Position numbers and translations under genes: made by a program. From assembly GCA_937920335.1 (NCBI GenBank), contig CALGUT010000653.1, forward strand, positions 1 through 8,563: a DNA stretch of 8,563 nucleotides, written 5' to 3'. Positions 1-6,564 of this stretch are shown here, piece by piece; the stretch's first letter is position 1; the number at the start of each line of letters is the position of its first letter. The DNA comes from an uncultured Opitutales bacterium (GTDB lineage Bacteria > Verrucomicrobiota > Verrucomicrobiia > Opitutales > UBA2995). The notes below the pieces were generated by a model. It was not told where the DNA came from. It was given only the letters and a program-made list of their open reading frames with translations, and did no database searches.

Positions 1-127
1 CGAGAAAGGCCTCTATGTCTTTTGCGAATCTCTTGGGGTCTGGATCCGCGGCCCTTTGCGCTGGTAGGGAGTAAGAGAGTGAACAGAACAAGATCACAAA
101 AAGTGAAAAATAATGATGGGGTCTCAT
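1..127 (-). CDS. N-terminus of a divergent exported protein, possibly an SGNH/GDSL-type hydrolase (partial, runs off the left edge)
   Basis: Reading the minus strand from the ATG at 127 gives 42 uninterrupted codons to the window edge. The product starts MRPHHYFSLFVILFCSLSYS, a textbook Sec signal peptide: basic n-region, hydrophobic core at about residues 6-17, and likely cleavage after the LPA at residues 21-23. The mature start contains DPDPKRFAKDIEAFL (28-42). A DPxRFxxxIxAF pattern just after the signal peptide is, from memory, typical of secreted SGNH/GDSL hydrolases of Verrucomicrobiota and Planctomycetes, whose catalytic Gly-x-Ser block follows shortly after. That block lies outside the window, so the family call is inference. 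A GGATGG sequence four bases upstream of the ATG can serve as ribosome binding site. The gene is transcribed away from the efflux operon and need not be related to it. An open frame of this length could occur by chance, but the combined signal peptide and hydrophilic mature start make it convincing as a coding region. Confidence 0.6.
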   Translation of the reverse strand, partial: MRPHHYFSLFVILFCSLSYSLPAQRAADPDPKRFAKDIEAFL

Positions 128-141
128 AGACCATCCATGGT
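120..141. repeat. Two overlapping short inverted repeats around the minus-strand start codon
   Basis: GGTCT-CAT-AGACC (120-132) is a perfect repeat with 5-base arms and a 3-base centre. ACCAT-CC-ATGGT (130-141) is a second one with 5-base arms and a 2-base centre. They share 130-132, so as RNA structures they could not both form. In the minus transcript the first puts the AUG start codon in the loop. As DNA, either could be half of an operator for a dimeric repressor. The arms are short enough that chance is a real possibility. Confidence 0.3.
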
Positions 142-288
142 GGTATAAATGTCTAAGTGGTCCAGTGTATTTCATCTTATGAAAAAAGTCTGGAAATTAT
201 CAGTTTAGGTGTAACCTTAGTGTTTGAACATGCGTTTTGCTGCTTAGACGCGATATCGTTTTACCCTAGCTATCTCCTAACAATTCTG
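128..288. promoter_or_regulatory. Divergent intergenic region with probable promoters for both flanking genes
   Basis: These 161 bases separate the minus-strand start at 127 from the preferred start of the channel gene at 289. It is the only non-coding stretch upstream of the + strand operon, so the operon promoter is expected here. TATAAA at 144-149 could be a + strand -10 box, and its complement reads TTTATA, which could serve the minus gene. Neither has a good TTGACA partner at the right distance. TTGAAC at 224-229 resembles a -35 box but no matching -10 box follows. I cannot choose a promoter with confidence. Short inverted repeats within it are listed separately as possible regulator sites. 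Confidence 0.5.
170..184. repeat. 15-base inverted repeat, candidate operator
   Basis: TTTCAT-CTT-ATGAAA is a perfect inverted repeat with 6-base arms and a 3-base centre. It lies between the two divergent starts, downstream of the TATAAA at 144-149. An operator for an efflux repressor (TetR, MarR and similar) would be expected in such a place, but no regulator gene is visible and the arms are AT-rich and short, so the role is a guess. Confidence 0.3.
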
Positions 289-1770
289 ATGCTGAAACAT
301 CATTCTTCCCGACCTGATAAGAAACAGGCCACGCTTTCAAGTTTTCCGAGTTATACCTATATGGTCTTCGGAACCGCATTATCTGTATGTCTCCTTTTGA
401 GCGGTTGTGCAACTAAAGCTCCTCCGAGCCAGGCAGATAAACTCCAGGTAGAGGCCCCAACGGGGTTTGATTCTGAACACGATAGTGCTCCATTCTGGAA
501 TGATGGTTGGACCCAGGATATAGAGGATCCGATACTCGTTAAGATTATTGAAGAGGCTCTCGAACATAACTACAATCTTGTGGTGGCTGAGGGGCGTCTC
601 GAAGCGGCGATGGCCACTGCTGTGATTCAAGGGTCTGGGAAATATCCTAACCTTTCTGTTGGAACTAACGGAAATCGCCAGCAGCGCAATAATGCGGGAG
701 GCGTTGTTATTACGAGTAACCGCACGACTAATTACGGTTTAACCGGTCGCGTGAATTGGGAGCTCGATATCTGGGGCCAAGTGCGAGATCAGGCAAATGC
801 CGGGTATGCAGACTATCAAGCATCGGTTGAAGATTATAGGGCTGCTCGGTTTTCGATCGCTGCTCAAACTGCGCGAGCTTGGTACCGGGCTATTTCCTCT
901 GAGCTTCAGTTGGGCGTGGCTAAAGAGAGCTTAGATACATTCGAATCGAATCTGCAGATTGTGGAAGAGAACTTTAAACGTGGAATCGCCCGGGCGCTGG
1001 ATCTTCATTTGATTCGTGCGAATGTAGCGAATTCGCGAGCCGATTATGAGGGGCGGCTTCGCACACGGGCAGGAGATATTCGAGCGTTAGAAATATTGCT
1101 CGGACGTTATCCAGCTGAAGAAATCAAAGTTGCGAAAGAATTTCCGGCAATCAAGCAATCGATTCCGGTTGGACTTCCCGATGATCTACTGAACCGTCGT
1201 CCGGATATCCGGGCAGCTGAAAGGCGGTTAGCAGCCGATTCATTAGGTATCACAATCGCGAAAAAGGCGATGCTTCCTGGCATAACTTTGAATGGTAGTT
1301 ACGGAACTAGTAGTCGTGAATTTGACCTTTTACTGGATGATCGTTTCAAGGTTTGGAGCTACGGTTACAACGTAAATCTTCCGATTTTTCAAGGGGGGCG
1401 TTTAACCGCAGCCAAGGACCGTGTTGAAGCGCAGTACAAGCAGTCGCTCGCCAATTATGCGCAGACTGTATTGGGGGCCTTTGAAGAAGTGGAAAGTCTC
1501 CTGTTTGAAGAAGACTCTCTTCTAAGAGATGAAGATGCACTCCGTGAGACGGTGAAAGAGTATAACGCAGCTGTAGATCTTGCCTGGGAGCAGTATGGGA
1601 GAGGACTTGTCGATATCATCACAGTTCTCGATTCCCAGCGACGAGCTTTCAATTCTATGCGCGTTCTCATTGTTATTTCTAATCAACGAATCCAAAATCG
1701 TATCGGTCTCTATCAAGCCCTTGGCGGTGGCTTTGCAGCTGATGACGACGAATCTCTCACTATAAAATAG
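289..1770 (+). CDS. Outer membrane factor lipoprotein of an RND efflux system (NodT/OprM type)
   Basis: This 493-residue protein is the trimeric outer-membrane channel through which a tripartite pump expels its substrate. The N-terminus has a basic region, then a hydrophobic core ending in the lipobox LLSGC with the lipidated Cys at residue 40. The following Ala-Thr carries no Asp retention signal, which fits outer-membrane sorting. Two OEP repeats follow (about 80-275 and 295-485). WELDIWG at 157-163 and GLPDDLLNRRPDIRAAERR at 295-313 are hallmarks of the NodT family. Length is normal for the family. ATG 289 is preferred because it gives a lipoprotein signal with a charged n-region and leaves 161 bases for divergent promoters. 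A GTG at 157 would add 44 atypical residues and leave only 29 bases. The ATG at 361 would remove all positive charge before the core. None of the three has a strong ribosome binding site. It is the first gene of the probable operon and ends five bases before the adaptor gene. Confidence 0.93.
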   Translation: MLKHHSSRPDKKQATLSSFPSYTYMVFGTALSVCLLLSGCATKAPPSQADKLQVEAPTGFDSEHDSAPFWNDGWTQDIEDPILVKIIEEALEHNYNLVVAEGRLEAAMATAVIQGSGKYPNLSVGTNGNRQQRNNAGGVVITSNRTTNYGLTGRVNWELDIWGQVRDQANAGYADYQASVEDYRAARFSIAAQTARAWYRAISSELQLGVAKESLDTFESNLQIVEENFKRGIARALDLHLIRANVANSRADYEGRLRTRAGDIRALEILLGRYPAEEIKVAKEFPAIKQSIPVGLPDDLLNRRPDIRAAERRLAADSLGITIAKKAMLPGITLNGSYGTSSREFDLLLDDRFKVWSYGYNVNLPIFQGGRLTAAKDRVEAQYKQSLANYAQTVLGAFEEVESLLFEEDSLLRDEDALRETVKEYNAAVDLAWEQYGRGLVDIITVLDSQRRAFNSMRVLIVISNQRIQNRIGLYQALGGGFAADDDESLTIK

Positions 1771-1775
1771 TTTCC

Positions 1776-3236
1776 ATGAAGAAATTACTTAGAATATTAT
1801 TACCTGTAATCGTTCTCGGAGGTTGCGGCTTCCTCGCGTGGTGGATCGTTCACACGAAGCCGGAGCCTCGGCAGCGAAACTTCAACCCAGGGGCGACTCA
1901 GGTAGAGGTTTTTGTACTGTCTCCGAGTAGTTACCAAGTAGAGCTTGAAACTCAGGGGACCGTCAGTGCGCGAACCGATAGTACGCTCATACCTGAAGTA
2001 AGGGGTAGGATTCTCGAGGTGGGACCGAACTTTCAGGACGGAGCATTTTTTGAAGAAGGAGAGATACTTCTGCGTATCGATCCTCGTGATTACGAAACCG
2101 AACTGGTGGTTGCAGAGGCAAATTTGTCTCAGATGCAATTGGCGCTCGCAGAAGAGCAAGCTCGGGCGGATCAGGCCTTTCAGGATTGGAAGCGTTTGAG
2201 CCTGGGTGAAGAGCCCAGCGATCTTGTATTGCGTGGACCTCAACTCAAGCGGGCGAAGGCAAACGTTTCATCGGCGGAGGCAAGACTTGAAAACGCGAAG
2301 CGCAATCTGGAAAGAACCGAGATCAAGGCACCTTTCGCGGGGCGGGTATTGACTAAGATGGTAGACGTCGGCCAATACGTGGCTCCGGGAAATCAAATGG
2401 CTCGCGTATATGCCGTAGACTTTGCAGAAGTGCGATTGCCGCTTACCGAGACGCAACTGACATTTTTAGGGTTACCAGAAATCTATCGTGGAGAAACGCC
2501 GACGTTTCGTGATGGACCAAATGTGACCGTGAGTTCAACCGTTGCTGACAAAACCCACGAATGGAGTGGTCGGATAGTTCGGGCAGAGGGCAGTTTTGAT
2601 ACAAGAACTCGTCAACTGTTCGTTATTGCGCAGATTCGTAATCCTTACGGTCGAACCGAAGGGGGACGACCTCCTCTGAAGATGGGTTCATTCGTGAAAG
2701 CGAAGATCCGTGGATCTGTTCTTGAAGATGTCTATGTGGTTCCGAGGCGTTTACTTCGTGAAAACTCATTCCTTTTGACGGTTGATGAGAATAATACACT
2801 CCGTCGAAAGCCGGTTAATATCGTCTGGCAGAATGACAATTCTATCGTGGTCGACAAAGGACTGGCAGCCGGAGACAAGATCGTTCTCACGGACGTCCCC
2901 TTCGCTTTGGAGGCACTCCCAGTCGAGGCGACTGTTCTCGATAAGTTACCGTTTGAAGTCGAAAAGGTCGATGTTGAAGCGATTGTCGCCAGACGCGCTG
3001 CTGCTGCACCTGCAGGTGGCGGAGCAGGCGGGGCTGGTGGATTTCTCGGTCAGATCATGGCTTCTATACCGGCTGATAAACCGCTTCCGGCTGATCTTAA
3101 AGCAAAGGTTGATTCGGTGATGGCCAGCGGCGACCGCGCGCAAATGAGACCCATTATGCAGGAACTTCGGACGTGGGCTGAAGAAAATGGAGTTGAATTA
3201 CCTGCGGGTGGTGGACGCGGTGGACCGCGAGGATAA
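1776..3236 (+). CDS. Periplasmic adaptor (membrane fusion protein, HlyD/AcrA-like) of an RND pump, with extended C-terminal tail
   Basis: This 486-residue protein joins the inner-membrane permease to the outer-membrane channel. A basic start (MKKLLR) and a hydrophobic segment at about 7-25 anchor it in the inner membrane. LGGC at 14-17 loosely fits a lipobox but lies inside the hydrophobic segment. The first half of the lipoyl (barrel-sandwich) domain is at about 71-104, with GRILEVGPNFQDGAFFEEGE. A charged, Ala/Gln-rich alpha-hairpin spans 105-182. The second lipoyl half is at 183-216, starting TEIKAPFAGRV, the family signature. The beta-barrel follows at about 217-312 and the membrane-proximal domain at 315-390. 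From R406 on comes a tail not usual in AcrA-like adaptors: Ala/Gly-rich linker, about 50 residues that look helical, then a GGGRGGPRG end. The start is five bases after the channel stop codon with no clear ribosome binding site, so translation is probably coupled. Confidence 0.93.
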   Translation: MKKLLRILLPVIVLGGCGFLAWWIVHTKPEPRQRNFNPGATQVEVFVLSPSSYQVELETQGTVSARTDSTLIPEVRGRILEVGPNFQDGAFFEEGEILLRIDPRDYETELVVAEANLSQMQLALAEEQARADQAFQDWKRLSLGEEPSDLVLRGPQLKRAKANVSSAEARLENAKRNLERTEIKAPFAGRVLTKMVDVGQYVAPGNQMARVYAVDFAEVRLPLTETQLTFLGLPEIYRGETPTFRDGPNVTVSSTVADKTHEWSGRIVRAEGSFDTRTRQLFVIAQIRNPYGRTEGGRPPLKMGSFVKAKIRGSVLEDVYVVPRRLLRENSFLLTVDENNTLRRKPVNIVWQNDNSIVVDKGLAAGDKIVLTDVPFALEALPVEATVLDKLPFEVEKVDVEAIVARRAAAAPAGGGAGGAGGFLGQIMASIPADKPLPADLKAKVDSVMASGDRAQMRPIMQELRTWAEENGVELPAGGGRGGPRG

Positions 3237-3280
3237 ACCCTTAGCAATTTGAAAATCTTAACAATCAATCTGGGACAATT

Positions 3281-6200
3281 ATGCACGGTATAATCGCTTG
3301 GTTCACAAAAAACGGAGTCGCTGCAAATTTGCTGATGTTCGCTATCGTCGGTGGTGGCGTTTGGTCAGGGTCTCAGAAAATTATCTTGCAGGAGTATCCT
3401 GAGATTCCCAGCCGGAGTATTCAGGTATCAGTCTCCTATCGCGGTTCTACCCCGGGAGAAATCGAGCAGGCTATCGTCACCCGTTTGGAAGAAAACCTCT
3501 ATGACATTGAGGGTATCAAGGAAATGGATGCGCGTGCGAGCGCGAGTACAGGCTCTGTTACTTTGGAGATTGAAGAGGGTTATGATCTCAGTGAAAAGCT
3601 CGACGAGGTTACGAATCGGGTTTCCACGATTCGTACATTTCCTCCTGAAGCAGAGCGTCCTCAGATAAGTCTCAGGACCCGATCCGAGCGTGTAATCACG
3701 ATGGTACTTTCCGGTGATATGAGTGAGAAAGATCTCAAGACTCTGGGGGAACAGGTTCGCGACGAGGTATCGAATATTCCTGGGATTACCTTGGCTGCGC
3801 TTAAAGCGGTTCGCCCTTATGAGATAGCAATTGAGGTTTCTGAGTCCACGCTTAGGCAGTACGGTCTTAGCTTTGATCAAATTACCCGCGCGATTCGCTC
3901 GTCATCCGTCGACTTATCTGCAGGGAGTGTGAAGACCGAAACCGGCCGTATTTTACTGCGCACGAATCAGCAGGCCTATAATTTCGAGGATTACTCAAAG
4001 ATAACGATTCTCACTCGCTCAGACGGAACGAAGGTTACATTGGGTGATATAGCAACGGTCGTGGACGGTTTCGATGAAACTCCTATCATCGCGAAATATA
4101 ACGGTAAGCGGGCGATAGCTGTCGATGTCTTCAGAACGGGCATGCAGAACATCATTGAAATCGGCGACGATGTAAAAGCATTCATAGCGATCAAGCAACA
4201 ACAGTTGCCGGAGGGAATCACGCTGAGTTATTGGTCTGATGATTGTGAGCGCATTAAGATCCGACTGGCCACACTGACTGATAGTGCGCTGTTTGGCTTT
4301 ATCTTGGTTATTATCATTCTCTCGTTATTTCTAAGACCGACATTGGCCTTCTGGGTGGCTTGGGGTATTCCCATCGCATTCGCAGGAACTTTTTTCATAC
4401 TTCCCTATATGGGGCTTTCATTGAACCTGATGACATTGATGGCATTCATCACGACGCTGGGTATTGTTGTCGACGATGCGATTGTCACAGGCGAGAATGT
4501 GTTTCAGCATATGCAGCATGGGGAGAAGCCGCTCCACGCGGCTATTAAAGGTACTCAGGAAGTGGCGATTCCGGTAATGTTCGGGGTCCTCACGACGATG
4601 GCTGCGTTTTATCCGCTGATGCTTCAATCAGGAACCAGAGGTAGTATTTTTAAGAATATACCAATGGTGGTAATTCCTGTGCTTTTGTTCTCTCTAATTG
4701 AGTCTAAGCTTATCCTCCCAGCTCACTTGAAGCACTGCACGCATCTGGGGGATAAGGATCAAAAGCAGAACATTTTTACCAAGTTCCAGCGGTTTTTTGC
4801 AGACGGTCTGGAAACGTTCATCTTGAAGGTCTATCGACCGGTTTTGAACGTCACGTTGAACAATCGCTACTTGGCGACAGCGGTCTTTATCGGCTTTTTG
4901 TTCGTCTTTGTGGCATTGGTTCTGGGTGATCGTATCGGCTACCGCGGTAGAACGAATACGGCTGGGGATACCACGACAATAACCCTGCAAATGCCAGCCG
5001 GCACGAATTTTGAGGTCACCAAGGAAAAGGTGGATATGATCGAGGCGGTCGCGTTGAAGCTAAAGACAGACGTGAATGAACGTTTTGGAACTACGGTTGT
5101 GCAAAACGTATTTGCGACCGCAGGGGGTCAGCCTTTTGGCGATAGTTTTGGAAGACGAGGTGGCGGAGTTTCTGCCGGGGTTGCGGAACTGGGTGAAATA
5201 CTCATCGAATTAACGCCTTCGGAAATTCGCGAGGCTGAATATAGCAGTCGGGATTTGGTTTTAGATATGCGGACGTTAACACCACCAATTCCTGAAGCGG
5301 AAATATTGAATTTTTCGTTTGGTCGTGGCGGTGGACGGGCAGCTATGACTTATGAGCTGGTTCACCCCAACATAGATACGTTAAAGGCTGCGTCTTACGA
5401 CCTTCAGAAAAAGTTGGCGTCGATGGAAGGTCTATATGACGTCACTGATTCTTACGAACGGGCAAATGATGAGTATGAATTGGATCTAAAGCCTGAAGCT
5501 GAATATCTGGGCGTTACAGCGACGAATCTAGCGCAGCAGGTGAGAACCGCGTTTTTTGGTTCCGAAGCACAGCGCATTCAACGGGGTAGAGACGAAGTGC
5601 GAGTGATGGTTCGTTATCCGGAGAATGAGCGCCGTTCTTTAGGAGCCTTGCAAACTATGATGATCCGGACAGCGAATGGCACAGAGGTTCCGTTTGAGAC
5701 TGTTGCCACCGTCATACCCGGTAAGAGTCTTCCGTCTATTCAACGGGTTGACCGAAAACGTATCATTCAAGTGAGTGCGGATGGCGACGCAGAAGAGCTG
5801 GACATTGAGACGATGGAAGCAGAGATCCTTGAAGAGTTTTTACCGGAGTTGGCGGCTACCAAATATCCAGGCATGGAATTTGGAGTTCGTGGATTTGGCG
5901 CAGAGGCTCGAGACAATCAGCGTGAGATGATACTTGGAATCTATTTTATTTTAGCAGTCATTTACGCACTACTTGCGATCCCGTTCCGCAGTTACTTTCA
6001 ACCGATTATTGTGATGTCGGCTATACCATTTGGTGTGGTGGGCGCCATTGTGGGGCACTGGATTATGGCTGTAATTTTTGGATGGAATAACGGTGATGCG
6101 ATCGTTACTCAGACCTCTATCTTTGGGATGATGGCACTCTCTGGTGTTGTCGTGAATGATAGTCTGGTGATGGTCCATTATATGAATAGCAAGACAAAGG

Positions 6201-6517
6201 CCGGTATGTCGCTCAATGAGGCTGTTCGAACGGCCGGTGTGAGACGCTTTCGTCCCATCTTGCTCACGTCATTAACGACCTTTTTCGGTCTTTTGCCTTT
6301 GATGTTCGAAGATAGTCCGCAGGCTGCGTTTCTAGTGCCTATGGCCATTTCATTGGGCTGGGGTATTGTGTTCGCAACGGTTGTTACGTTGATCCTGATT
6401 CCTGTTCTGGTGCTGGTCTACAATGATATTCTTATGGCCTTCTATAAACTGTACGACATCAATCCTGATAGTGAGGAAGAGGAGGAAACAATATCTGTCA
6501 CCCCTCTCAAGACCTAG
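3281..6517 (+). CDS. RND efflux permease (AcrB/ACR_tran superfamily), first of two tandem paralogs
   Basis: This 1078-residue inner-membrane proton/substrate antiporter has the usual family length and two-fold layout: TM1 at about 11-30, a periplasmic porter and docking domain to about 330, TM2-TM6 at about 335-480, TM7 at 530-549, a second periplasmic domain to about 880, and TM8-TM12 at about 883-1045. The proton-relay pair in TM4 is D398 D399 (GIVVDDAIVTGEN), matching AcrB D407/D408. R989 and T996 (RFRPILLT) match AcrB R971 and T978. The TM10 lysine (AcrB K940) is absent: V958 stands there, in VVVND at 956-960. There are Gly/Arg-rich periplasmic loops at about 620-632 and 681-686, and an acidic C-terminal tail (SEEEEE). 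HLKHCTH at 482-488 is a His/Cys cluster on the cytoplasmic side. GGGA at 3272-3275, five bases before ATG, is a usable ribosome binding site. Substrate is unknown; lack of clear metal-binding periplasmic motifs favours organic compounds over CzcA/CusA-type ions, as inference. Confidence 0.95.
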   Translation: MHGIIAWFTKNGVAANLLMFAIVGGGVWSGSQKIILQEYPEIPSRSIQVSVSYRGSTPGEIEQAIVTRLEENLYDIEGIKEMDARASASTGSVTLEIEEGYDLSEKLDEVTNRVSTIRTFPPEAERPQISLRTRSERVITMVLSGDMSEKDLKTLGEQVRDEVSNIPGITLAALKAVRPYEIAIEVSESTLRQYGLSFDQITRAIRSSSVDLSAGSVKTETGRILLRTNQQAYNFEDYSKITILTRSDGTKVTLGDIATVVDGFDETPIIAKYNGKRAIAVDVFRTGMQNIIEIGDDVKAFIAIKQQQLPEGITLSYWSDDCERIKIRLATLTDSALFGFILVIIILSLFLRPTLAFWVAWGIPIAFAGTFFILPYMGLSLNLMTLMAFITTLGIVVDDAIVTGENVFQHMQHGEKPLHAAIKGTQEVAIPVMFGVLTTMAAFYPLMLQSGTRGSIFKNIPMVVIPVLLFSLIESKLILPAHLKHCTHLGDKDQKQNIFTKFQRFFADGLETFILKVYRPVLNVTLNNRYLATAVFIGFLFVFVALVLGDRIGYRGRTNTAGDTTTITLQMPAGTNFEVTKEKVDMIEAVALKLKTDVNERFGTTVVQNVFATAGGQPFGDSFGRRGGGVSAGVAELGEILIELTPSEIREAEYSSRDLVLDMRTLTPPIPEAEILNFSFGRGGGRAAMTYELVHPNIDTLKAASYDLQKKLASMEGLYDVTDSYERANDEYELDLKPEAEYLGVTATNLAQQVRTAFFGSEAQRIQRGRDEVRVMVRYPENERRSLGALQTMMIRTANGTEVPFETVATVIPGKSLPSIQRVDRKRIIQVSADGDAEELDIETMEAEILEEFLPELAATKYPGMEFGVRGFGAEARDNQREMILGIYFILAVIYALLAIPFRSYFQPIIVMSAIPFGVVGAIVGHWIMAVIFGWNNGDAIVTQTSIFGMMALSGVVVNDSLVMVHYMNSKTKAGMSLNEAVRTAGVRRFRPILLTSLTTFFGLLPLMFEDSPQAAFLVPMAISLGWGIVFATVVTLILIPVLVLVYNDILMAFYKLYDINPDSEEEEETISVTPLKT

Positions 6518-6564
6518 TCGATTCATGAGCCCATTTATGAATTAGCCTTCTACCCTGAGAAAAG
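6518..6564 (+). other. Short spacer between the two permease genes with a weak inverted repeat
   Basis: The 47 bases hold ATTCAT (6521-6526) and ATGAAT (6537-6542), six-base AT-rich arms around a ten-base loop, with no run of T after them. That makes a poor rho-independent terminator, so read-through into the second permease is expected. It might mark an RNA processing point or mean nothing. GAGA at 6557-6560 is a weak ribosome binding site for the next gene. Confidence 0.3.

Noticed and set aside
1800..2243. Minus-strand open frame of 147 codons opposite the adaptor gene
   Set aside because: It lies wholly within a well-supported gene, has no recognisable domain, and its composition is that expected from the opposite strand of coding DNA.
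3237..3280. Missed small gene or terminator between adaptor and first permease
   Set aside because: Only 44 bases, with no hairpin and no room for a gene; it holds a GGGA ribosome binding site for the permease.
3428..3880. Minus-strand open frame of 150 codons opposite the first permease
   Set aside because: Antisense shadow of a highly conserved permease region, with no signal, domain or ribosome binding site of its own.
6521..6542. Possible terminator between the two permease genes
   Set aside because: Six AT-rich base pairs with a ten-base loop and no following T run is too weak for an intrinsic terminator.
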